Assembly (NCBI GenBank): GCA_003133425.1
Contig: PKXI01000275.1
Span: 641-9,475, forward strand
DNA length: 8,835 nucleotides
Source of the DNA: Acidobacteriaceae bacterium
GTDB taxonomy: Bacteria > Acidobacteriota > Terriglobia > Terriglobales > Acidobacteriaceae
Direction: 5' to 3'
Under the pieces are notes generated by a model that saw nothing but the letters and a program-made list of their open reading frames with translations, was not told the origin of the DNA and made no database searches. A program made the translations under genes and the position numbers. Below are positions 1 through 5,855 of the stretch, in pieces; the first letter of the stretch is position 1; each line of letters starts with the position of its first letter.

Positions 1-678
1 GTGCAGAACAGCGAGCGCCCCGCCACTGGGCAGCGGTGCAGCGTTGACTTCGAACACGCGCCCCGGAGCGAGTGAACTCGCACGGCCAGAACAGACTTCG
101 CCCCGATCGAGTGCGCCACGGACGCAAGCCAGCAACTCGGGATCGCGCACCGAGTGGACCAGCGGACGTCCAGGATGAACCTGGTTACCGGCAATGCGTT
201 GCATCACCGCATTCGACCAGCGCACTAATCCCGCTGGCGTGATTGCGACCACCGCCTCCTGCATGGAATCCAGAATCGCGGCCAGTTCCTGGCGCCGGCT
301 CTCGAGCTCGGCAAAATTCTTGCCCAACCGCTCCGCAGTCTGGTTCAAAGCCGTCTCCATTGCGGTGAGCTCATCCTCGCTGGGGTGGTCAAGCCGCGCG
401 CTCAAGTCGCCCTCTGCAATGCGGCGAGCAAACGCAACCACGCTCTGCAGCCTCGACGAGATTCGGCCAGCAACCCAGGCGGCCAGGGGCAACGCGACGG
501 CCAACGCGATCAGACCGGACAGCAGTGCCCCGTAACCGAGATAGCGAAACGTTGCGCCGACAGGTAGTTCGAATTTCGAAGAGATAAATCGAATGAAAGC
601 AAGCTCCATCGCCGCGGCTTGCAAAACAAGCAGCAACACAAACAGACCGAGCAGCTTTGTAAAGACTTTTGGCTTCAA
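1..678 (-). CDS. PhoR-like sensor histidine kinase, N-terminal part (cut by the window edge)
   Basis: This is the membrane sensor of a two-component system; it would phosphorylate the response regulator encoded just upstream. I translated 226 residues by hand. Two hydrophobic stretches (about residues 8-29 and 47-70) are separated by only about 17 residues, so there is almost no periplasmic sensor domain. A HAMP linker follows (about 70-122, with RRIAEGDLSARL), then a helical linker and a PAS-like domain (about 130-226, including ILDSMQEAVVAI and ending in GGALAVLH). This order is typical of PhoR-type kinases. The His-containing dimerisation domain and the ATPase domain lie beyond the left edge. 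The start is TTG at 678, preceded by a GAGTAGG-like ribosome binding site. The first ATG (609) would remove most of the first membrane helix. The gap to the regulator's stop is 5 bases, so the two are co-transcribed. The actual stimulus cannot be told; phosphate is only a family guess. Confidence 0.85.
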   Translation of the reverse strand, partial: MKPKVFTKLLGLFVLLLVLQAAAMELAFIRFISSKFELPVGATFRYLGYGALLSGLIALAVALPLAAWVAGRISSRLQSVVAFARRIAEGDLSARLDHPSEDELTAMETALNQTAERLGKNFAELESRRQELAAILDSMQEAVVAITPAGLVRWSNAVMQRIAGNQVHPGRPLVHSVRDPELLACVRGALDRGEVCSGRASSLAPGRVFEVNAAPLPSGGALAVLH

Positions 679-683
679 TGAAC

Positions 684-1418
684 CTACTCGCCTTTGGGCA
701 TCTCGAAACGATACCCGGCGCCGCGCACTGTCTTCAGGTAGCGCGGATTCTCCGGATCGACCTCGATTTTCTCACGAATACGCCGTACATATACATCCAC
801 CGAACGCGGCGTAACAAATCGCGCATCGCCCCAAACCGCATCCAGCAAGTGATCGCGGCTGAATACCCGGCTTGGGTGGCGTGCCAGGTAGTCAAGCAGG
901 CGAAACTCCGTGGCAGTCGTAGTGGTGAGCTGACCGCGCACCGTCAACTGCATGGCACCCGCGTCGATGATGACCTCTTCAAAGCTGAGGATTGAAGGTG
1001 AACCTGGACGCTCGAAGCGACGCAGCACTGCCTTGACGCGAGCCACCAGCTCCCGCGTGGAGAATGGCTTTGTAATGTAGTCGTCGGCCCCTAATTCGAG
1101 ACCCAGGACACGATCGTTTTCCCCGGCGCGCGCCGTTAAAAAGATGATGGGTATAGTTGAAAGCCCGTGGTGACTGCGCAGCCGTCGGCAGAGGTCCAGC
1201 CCGTCTCCGCCGGGAACCATGATGTCGAGGAGAAATAATGCCGGCGCCTTGTGTTCGGCATCGGGAATAATATTGGTTGGGGTGTGAAACAGGCGCACAT
1301 CGAAACCCGCCGCTTCCAGGTGATGCTGTACTAGCCGTGAGATATCGGCATCGTCTTCCAGTACAAATACTGTTTGGCTCAAACGGTCTGCCCTCGCCCG
1401 GCGGCCGTTTATTTGCAA
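684..1418 (-). CDS. OmpR/PhoB-family response regulator
   Basis: This is a DNA-binding transcription regulator activated by phosphorylation from the adjacent kinase. The receiver domain spans about residues 16-135, with the acidic pocket EDD (21-23), phospho-acceptor Asp65 in LLDIMVPGGDG, Thr95 in FLTAR and Lys117 in ITKPFS. The C-terminal winged-helix domain (about 143-241) shows TATEFRLLDYLA, SRDHLLDAVWG, the recognition-helix region RSVDVYVRRIREKI and the closing wing VRGAGYRF. The length of 244 is slightly above the usual 225-235 because of an N-terminal extension. The listed start is TTG (1416-1418). A second in-frame TTG at residue 13 (1380-1382), preceded by GAGG, gives a normal N-terminus and may be the true start. 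The kinase gene follows directly downstream. The pair resembles PhoB/PhoR, but no phosphate genes are in view, so no symbol is given. Confidence 0.93.
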   Translation of the reverse strand: MQINGRRARADRLSQTVFVLEDDADISRLVQHHLEAAGFDVRLFHTPTNIIPDAEHKAPALFLLDIMVPGGDGLDLCRRLRSHHGLSTIPIIFLTARAGENDRVLGLELGADDYITKPFSTRELVARVKAVLRRFERPGSPSILSFEEVIIDAGAMQLTVRGQLTTTTATEFRLLDYLARHPSRVFSRDHLLDAVWGDARFVTPRSVDVYVRRIREKIEVDPENPRYLKTVRGAGYRFEMPKGE

Positions 1419-1475
1419 GCTGCTTCTGGCCGCACGTAACCATTAACAGAGTAATGCAGCCAGGCAAACAGATTG

Positions 1476-1485
1476 CAAACGTTTG
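1476..1485. promoter_or_regulatory. Palindromic operator-like site (LacI/PurR type core)
   Basis: The perfect 10-base palindrome CAAACGTTTG lies about 60 bases upstream of the response-regulator start. With its preceding G it reads GCAAACGTTTG, which matches the centre of the known PurR/LacI-family operator (ACGCAAACGTTTGCGT), although the right arm decays to ATG. On the minus strand TTGCAA (1474-1479) could also be a -35 element with a poor ATTACT -10 seventeen bases on. Nothing else clear is seen in the 220-base gap 1419-1638. The assignment rests on pattern alone; no LacI-family gene is in the window. Confidence 0.25.
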
Positions 1486-1638
1486 ATGAATTTGCGCCGG
1501 GCAATGCCGCAATTCTAAATCTGTTCAGCGGCCTCGGCCACGACGGGTGGAGTTTCAGTACCTGCAGAAAAAGGCCGGAGAGCTTCCACAAATGCGGCCA
1601 ACTCCCCGGCTTGTTTTGTTAGACTGACGGGCCAAACC

Positions 1639-2055
1639 TCAGACGCCAGCCGATCCCGCAGCCGCTTCGAGCTCGGCAATGTACTCGATCACAGCCTCGC
1701 TCCAGCCATCGATGTGCGTCCACGGTCCATAGCCCACACCGTTCCGGTTGCTGGCCACGTTAATCACGTAGCCCTTCCCCTCCGGCGCGGGAACGCTGTC
1801 GTGCGATTGTTCGTCGGTGATCACACCAAGCCTGTCCCATCCCTCGCGCACATCGGTCTCGACCTGCGTGAGGGCCGCCCCCAGGTAAGTCCCCGAGGAA
1901 ATTCCGACTGCGAACGCGAACTTCCACAAATGGTCTTCAAATACACTCTCCAGTCGCTTCGCTATCAGCATATTCTTAACGCAGCGTTCAATAGTCCCTG
2001 AGGATGATAGCTCCTGCGTGCCGAGCCGCATTTGAATCCTGCGGTAACCAGTCAT
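1639..2055 (-). pseudogene. C-terminal remnant of a TROVE/vWA (Ro60-like) protein
   Basis: This open frame of 138 codons has an ATG start with AAGGG upstream. Residues about 53-130 (SSGTYLGAALTQVE, then WDRLGVITDEQSHDSVP, GYVINVASNRNGVGYG and WTHIDGWSEAVIEYI) match my memory of the C-terminal end of bacterial TROVE proteins, whose TROVE ring plus von Willebrand A domain bind small Y-type RNAs. Such proteins are usually several hundred residues long. Here the RNA-binding ring and the DxSxS metal site are absent, and residues 1-52 resemble nothing I know. Upstream there is only about 115 bases before a gene on the other strand. I therefore read it as a 5'-deleted remnant fused to unrelated sequence. 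A functional small protein is not excluded, since the frame is intact and codon use is normal. A 9-codon frame with its own AAGGA site overlaps its start (MQREEQRAP then TGAATG). Family call moderate, pseudogene call tentative. Confidence 0.5.
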
Positions 2056-2170
2056 TCACGGCGCCCTTTGTTCTTCGCGCTGCATCAGTATCCTTTCTCC
2101 ACGCCGTTATGATTTACGCTTGAGACGCAGGCGTTGCTTTTACACTTGGTCGCGCCCGCGGGGAGCACGC

Positions 2171-2527
2171 ATGACCTGGATAACTCTCATTGTCGGCGCA
2201 GTTGTCGGAATGTTTTCCGGCGTAGTAGGCATCGGTGGCGGCATCCTGTTTGTGCCCGCGCTGGTCTGGCTCTATGGAATGGATCAGCACAAAGCGCAAG
2301 GCACCTCGCTCGGCGCATTGCTCGCGCCGGTAGGCCTGCTCGCCTTCATGGAGTACTACCGCAAAGGCAACGCCGACATCCGCGTAGCCGCTCTCCTGGC
2401 CCTGGGCTTTCTTGTTGGCAGTTACTTCGGCGCAGCCGGAGCGCAAATGATCTCAGAGATCGTGTTGCGCCGCGTCTTCGCAGGAACCCTGGTCGCCGTC
2501 GGCGGATGGATGTTCTTCCACGGTTAA
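2171..2527 (+). CDS. Half-size TauE/SafE family membrane protein
   Basis: This is an integral membrane protein of the TauE/SafE group, whose members are proposed exporters of sulfite, sulfoacetate or other small anions. The ATG at 2171 is chosen over an upstream in-frame ATG (2120) because GGGGAG lies 6 bases before it and the first membrane helix then begins at the N-terminus. The 118 residues hold about four hydrophobic helices. The N-terminal repeat signature GVVGIGGGILFVPALVWLYG and the following KAQGTSLGALL are typical of the family. Full-length members have about 250 residues made of two such halves. This one carries a single half, so it would need to dimerise. Its stop lies 7 bases from the convergent methyltransferase stop. 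The substrate cannot be told from sequence. A weak promoter (TTGAGA at 2120, TACACT at 2141, 15-base spacer) precedes it. Confidence 0.88.
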   Translation: MTWITLIVGAVVGMFSGVVGIGGGILFVPALVWLYGMDQHKAQGTSLGALLAPVGLLAFMEYYRKGNADIRVAALLALGFLVGSYFGAAGAQMISEIVLRRVFAGTLVAVGGWMFFHG

Positions 2528-2534
2528 GCGGAGC

Positions 2535-3284
2535 TCATGCGCGCGCAATAAAGCGGAGCCGCACATAATCCGCCGTCCAATTCCCTTCTTCGTCGCGCAG
2601 CACTGGCCCTAACAGCGCCACTGCTTCTTCCACAACCGTTTCGCGCATCGCCTCCGGCAGAGTATCGAGTACACCGCGCCGAAACGTCCTGATCCAGCCG
2701 CTCATCCCGCCTTCTGCCAGCGGCGTAGGCCGCGGAATCAGCGCAATCCGTTCCACCTTGAAACCATGCCGCTCAAGCCGGCGACTGTATCCATCCACAG
2801 TGGGATAGTAATTGACGTTGTCTTCCCTGCCATCGAAGCCGTGCCGCGACATCACGGCCATCAGCGCAACGCGAATGGCAGCAATGTTGCCTTGGCCGCC
2901 CATCTCCGCCACAAACCGGCCGCCGACCGTGAGCACGCGCCGCACCTCGGCCAACATTGCATCCTGATCGCGCACCCAGTGCAGCGCCGCATTCGAGAAC
3001 ACCGCGTCGAAGCTTCCATCCACGTAAGGCAGCGACTCCGCACTGCCCTCATCCACCGCAATCCCCCGCGATCGTGCAGCCGCCGCCATCTGCGGCGATG
3101 CGTCCAGCCCCACCACGTTCGCTCCACTCAAAGCAACGCGCGCCGTAAGTTGCCCATCGCCGCAGCCCAGGTCAAGAATCCGCTCACCAGTCTGCGCCTC
3201 CAGCCACTCAAGCACACCTCCAGCCAATCCATGGACGAATGCGCCGTTCTGCCCATAAGCCTGCGGATCCCAAATCTGCGCCAT
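2535..3284 (-). CDS. Class I SAM-dependent methyltransferase (trans-aconitate methyltransferase-like)
   Basis: This is a cytoplasmic enzyme transferring a methyl group from S-adenosylmethionine to an unknown acceptor. The 249 residues form one Rossmann-type domain: motif I ILDLGCGDG (36-44), the acidic residue ending strand 2 in VVGLDASPQM (Asp61), the motif III region SAESLPYVDGSFDAVFSNAALHW (split as ESLPY and FDAVFSNAALHW, about 83-103) and the post-motif RRVLTVGGRFV (115-125). The N-terminus with WDPQAYGQNGAFV and the C-terminal helical cap resemble trans-aconitate methyltransferase relatives, but substrate assignment from this alone is unsafe. The ATG start has GAGG (3291-3294 on the plus strand) 6 bases upstream. 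It is 120 bases downstream of bshB1 on the same strand, separated by an AT-rich stretch, so it probably has its own promoter. Confidence 0.9.
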   Translation of the reverse strand: MAQIWDPQAYGQNGAFVHGLAGGVLEWLEAQTGERILDLGCGDGQLTARVALSGANVVGLDASPQMAAAARSRGIAVDEGSAESLPYVDGSFDAVFSNAALHWVRDQDAMLAEVRRVLTVGGRFVAEMGGQGNIAAIRVALMAVMSRHGFDGREDNVNYYPTVDGYSRRLERHGFKVERIALIPRPTPLAEGGMSGWIRTFRRGVLDTLPEAMRETVVEEAVALLGPVLRDEEGNWTADYVRLRFIARA

Positions 3285-3335
3285 AGAAAACCTCTGCCAC
3301 CAGTTTCGGGCGCAACAGCAGCATAAAGCAAAGTT

Positions 3336-3341
3336 ATTCTA
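3336..3341 (-). promoter_or_regulatory. Possible -10 element for the methyltransferase gene
   Basis: In the AT-rich gap between bshB1 and the methyltransferase the minus strand reads TAGAAT, five of six matches to the sigma-70 -10 consensus, about 50 bases before the methyltransferase start. No good -35 lies 16-18 bases upstream, so the call rests on one hexamer and on the local drop in GC content. No convincing terminator for bshB1 is seen in the same gap. Confidence 0.25.
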
Positions 3342-3404
3342 TTTCTGATTTTGATAAGGAATTGTTATGGGAAGAAACTCGCTGAAAATCCGCCCCGCAA
3401 AGCC

Positions 3405-4136
3405 TCAGATCGACTGCACCGGAAGCAGCGTCAAATCGTCCACCAGTCCCACTTCGTTTTGCACGAATGGCTCGCCGTAGCGCACCCCCGCCAGCAGCCC
3501 GTAGTGCCTGGCCTCCGCAAAAGTGCGTTCGCGAATCTCCTCTTCCGGAACAAAAAGTCCGCCGCCTGCCGCCTGGTTCGCATATTGAGAGCGGTAAGCC
3601 ATCAGGGCAGCATGGCGCTGCTCTATGAAGCTCGTAATGTCCACGATGAAACTCGGCCGCACATCTGCATAGAGACTCGCATACACAATCTTGAAAGGCC
3701 GGTGCGGAGCCGCTCCTGTCTCGATCTTTGCCAGTCCGGAGAGGAAGCACGCATCGTAGCCGAGAGTCCCGGTAACCGCGTGGTCCGGGTGCCGCGCTTG
3801 CCAGTAAGGCAAAATCACGACGCGCGGCCGCAGCAACCGCAGCACGCGCACAATTGCAATTCGATTCTCGAGCGTATTCTCGACCGCGCCGTCAGGAAAG
3901 GTGAGCGCCTGCCGCCAGCCGACACCCAGCAGCTTAGCGGCTTCAGCCGCCTCAGTCGCGCGTTGTTCTGCGCTTCCGCGGGTACCGGCCTCGCCCTGCG
4001 TCAGGTCCAGTATCGCGGTGCGCAGCCCACGCGCCGCCATTCGCAGCAGGGTCCCGCCACACGTCTGCTCCACGTCATCTCGATGCGCGGCGATTGCCAG
4101 AACATCGGCTACAAAATCAGAAACCACGGCGGTCAT
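3405..4136 (-). CDS. bshB1: Bacillithiol biosynthesis deacetylase BshB1 (LmbE/PIG-L family)
   Basis: This enzyme removes the acetyl group from N-acetylglucosaminyl-malate, the second step in making bacillithiol, a low-molecular-weight thiol; the reaction is zinc-dependent and cytoplasmic. The 243 residues begin with the metal motif DVLAIAAHRDDVEQTCGGTL, in which His18 and Asp21 would bind zinc and Asp20 act as base, as in MshB. The third ligand is in RHPDH (116-119, probably His119). DLTQGEAGTRG (44-54) and FPDGAVENT fit BshB1 rather than other PIG-L deacetylases. The family motif is usually AHPDD; here Pro is replaced by Arg19. The start lies 3 bases after the stop of the upstream lipoprotein gene with no good ribosome binding site, suggesting translational coupling. 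BshA and BshC are not in the window. A general PIG-L deacetylase is the alternative. Confidence 0.88.
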   Translation of the reverse strand: MTAVVSDFVADVLAIAAHRDDVEQTCGGTLLRMAARGLRTAILDLTQGEAGTRGSAEQRATEAAEAAKLLGVGWRQALTFPDGAVENTLENRIAIVRVLRLLRPRVVILPYWQARHPDHAVTGTLGYDACFLSGLAKIETGAAPHRPFKIVYASLYADVRPSFIVDITSFIEQRHAALMAYRSQYANQAAGGGLFVPEEEIRERTFAEARHYGLLAGVRYGEPFVQNEVGLVDDLTLLPVQSI

Positions 4137-4139
4137 CGG

Positions 4140-5633
4140 TTAGTAAACGGTATTGTCGGCGTCGGTAACGGCGTCCATGTATGCCACGTCGTACGCAGTG
4201 CCGGTCACCGTTACATACTGGTTGTCGATTGCTGTGCCGTCTTTGGTCGAGTGGATGTACACCTGCCCTCCCTGCACGGAGTAAATCTTGTGCAGGCCAG
4301 TCACTCCCGCAATGCCTGTAGCATCGCCGATATAGGGCTCCAGCAGAACAACCTTGCTGGTCAAAGTGTTGTACATGGTAAGGCAACCGTACGGCTGGTT
4401 GTTGTAGAAGCGCTCGCCTTGGTTGCACTTGGTCATCCCGATCCAGAGCGTATTGTCGTCCGCCTGCAGCATACGGCTCACGGCCCCCGGCATTCCATCG
4501 CTAATGGAGACTGGGTTGGGAGAGCCACTCGTGGAGGGCACAACCGTGTTATTGGTGAGGTTCAACACCGTCATGAACCCGCCAAAGAATCCATCAGGCA
4601 TCTGGCGCTGTCCCACGACGTACATCGTCGAGGTAGTCACAAGCGCATTGCTCGCGCCGCCGGGAATAGGGATATTGACGATAGGAAGGGCGTGCGAGTT
4701 GGCACAGGGAGCAGCATTGCATGGCAGCAGCCCAGACTGCTGACCCAGCGGAAAAATCATCGGTGCCACAGGTAACAAGGAGACCGAAGCCTTCGTACCT
4801 CCGCACTCGGGCCCGCAATTCAAAACGTACGCCGTGCTGCCGTCGGCTGAGAAGACGGCCTTGACCGGCCTGTCGAAGACCAGCGGAGCTCCGTAGAAAT
4901 TGCCGGTCGCATCCACCTGGTCAGGACTCTGAGCCTGGAACAGGCACCATCCGGGCGCGTTTTGCGGCTCGCAGTCCACGGCCGCTTTGGGCCACGTGCT
5001 GGGTCCGCCGGAATAGGAGAGCGTCTGCGCGGTCGTCAATTGCCGCGGATAGTAAGCGTAGTTCGAATTCTGCACAAAGGCCAGCGCCATCGTGCCGCCG
5101 GGGGTCACGCTTACGCGGTACACACCGGGAAGGCTGAGTGGGTAAGAAGAGCCGTTCGCTGCATTGGCTACGGTAAGAACATGAGCCAACTGGCTGGCCG
5201 CGAAAACGTACTGCCCATTGCGGGTCATGAAGATGCTTGAAGAAGGACCGTTCAGGCCGCTGACAGTGCCTGAAGTCTTCTCACTTCCATAGTTGGCCAT
5301 GGTCAGGCTCCCATCGCCGGAGCCGTAAACCACGCCCAGTTGCTCTTCGGGCATGCTCTGGATGCTGATCGGCAATGCCCCGCCAAACCCGGAAAGAGAA
5401 AACGCTGCCGGCTGCCCGGTGTACCCGCTGCGGATATCGTAGTAGGCATCCACGATTTGCAGTTCGCCCTTCGTAAACACGCTGGCGTTCTGGATTGCGA
5501 TCAGAACACGATTGCTTAACCCGCTGGGAGGAAGGCTGCGTCCGGCAAAATAGGTAGTCTTGCCACAACCTGCCAGCCCGGCTGCAACCACGAGGGCGGC
5601 GCTGGCGCAAATCCAAAGACTTCTCTTCTTCAA
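4140..5633 (-). CDS. Predicted secreted lipoprotein, beta-propeller-like, with four cysteine pairs
   Basis: This is an envelope protein of unknown function, 497 residues. The N-terminus MKKRSLWICASAALVVAAG followed by the lipobox LAGC (20-23) predicts lipidation at Cys23. The rest is rich in Gly, Ser, Thr and Val with recurring strand-turn patterns such as MTRNGQYVFAAS (about 136-147), VTPGGTMALAFV (176-187) and FSADGSTAYVLN (261-272), as in YVTN/WD-like propellers; no enzymatic motif is seen. Apart from Cys9 and Cys23 the cysteines fall into four close pairs (221/230, 273/277, 305/310, 403/417), suggesting disulfides outside the cytoplasm. The start is TTG (5631-5633), supported by GAGG at 5643-5646 and by the complete signal peptide. 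bshB1 follows after 3 bases. I do not recognise a named family. Confidence 0.82.
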   Translation of the reverse strand: MKKRSLWICASAALVVAAGLAGCGKTTYFAGRSLPPSGLSNRVLIAIQNASVFTKGELQIVDAYYDIRSGYTGQPAAFSLSGFGGALPISIQSMPEEQLGVVYGSGDGSLTMANYGSEKTSGTVSGLNGPSSSIFMTRNGQYVFAASQLAHVLTVANAANGSSYPLSLPGVYRVSVTPGGTMALAFVQNSNYAYYPRQLTTAQTLSYSGGPSTWPKAAVDCEPQNAPGWCLFQAQSPDQVDATGNFYGAPLVFDRPVKAVFSADGSTAYVLNCGPECGGTKASVSLLPVAPMIFPLGQQSGLLPCNAAPCANSHALPIVNIPIPGGASNALVTTSTMYVVGQRQMPDGFFGGFMTVLNLTNNTVVPSTSGSPNPVSISDGMPGAVSRMLQADDNTLWIGMTKCNQGERFYNNQPYGCLTMYNTLTSKVVLLEPYIGDATGIAGVTGLHKIYSVQGGQVYIHSTKDGTAIDNQYVTVTGTAYDVAYMDAVTDADNTVY

Positions 5634-5759
5634 AATCCCTTACCTCAGTCGAATGCGCGGAACCAGCCGCGTACGATGGCGTTTCAAGGGGCAATGTGCC
5701 CTGTAAAGTTTTGAGCAGGGTTTAAGGTCCATCCCGCAGACTGCAAATTTCGCTGTCCC

Positions 5760-5800
5760 GGAACCTGTTCCTGCCCAGCTTATGACTCCCGAAGTATAAC
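5760..5800 (+). promoter_or_regulatory. Possible promoter with inverted repeat for the methyltransferase/reductase fusion gene
   Basis: In the 222-base gap between divergent genes the plus strand has a TATAAC -10-like hexamer (5795-5800), 55 bases before the ATG. The -35 position holds only a poor CTGCCC (5771-5776, 18-base spacer). Directly upstream is the inverted repeat GGAAC-CT-GTTCC (5760-5771), placed where an activator or repressor could act. The opposite strand over the same -10 reads GTTATAC, so divergent transcription toward the lipoprotein gene is also possible. No recognisable SAM or folate riboswitch fits in the roughly 50-base leader. Confidence 0.3.
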
Positions 5801-5855
5801 AAAGCAGGCCACTCCTCTGGCGCGGCTGGCTGGCGTGCCTTAGCATGACAAGAGA

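Noticed and set aside
1515..1688. Minus-strand open tail of 57 codons after the TROVE fragment (contains LTKQAGELAAFVEALRP)
   Set aside because: The amino acid pattern looks mildly protein-like, recalling cytochrome-type C-termini, but it has no start of its own, overlaps the fragment end and is too short to name. It could be another gene remnant.
3351..4775. Plus-strand open frame of 474 codons opposite bshB1 and the lipoprotein
   Set aside because: It crosses two well-supported minus-strand genes; the translation is rich in His and Arg and has no family motifs, as expected for an antisense shadow.
5689..5701. GGGCA-ATG-TGCCC hairpin in the divergent promoter region
   Set aside because: Only five pairs, no T-run and no link to a gene end; too small to call a terminator or operator.
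5760..5771. GGAACCTGTTCC as a LexA (SOS) box
   Set aside because: The Gram-positive-type LexA site is GAAC-N4-GTTC; here the two half-sites are separated by 2 bases, so the spacing does not fit.
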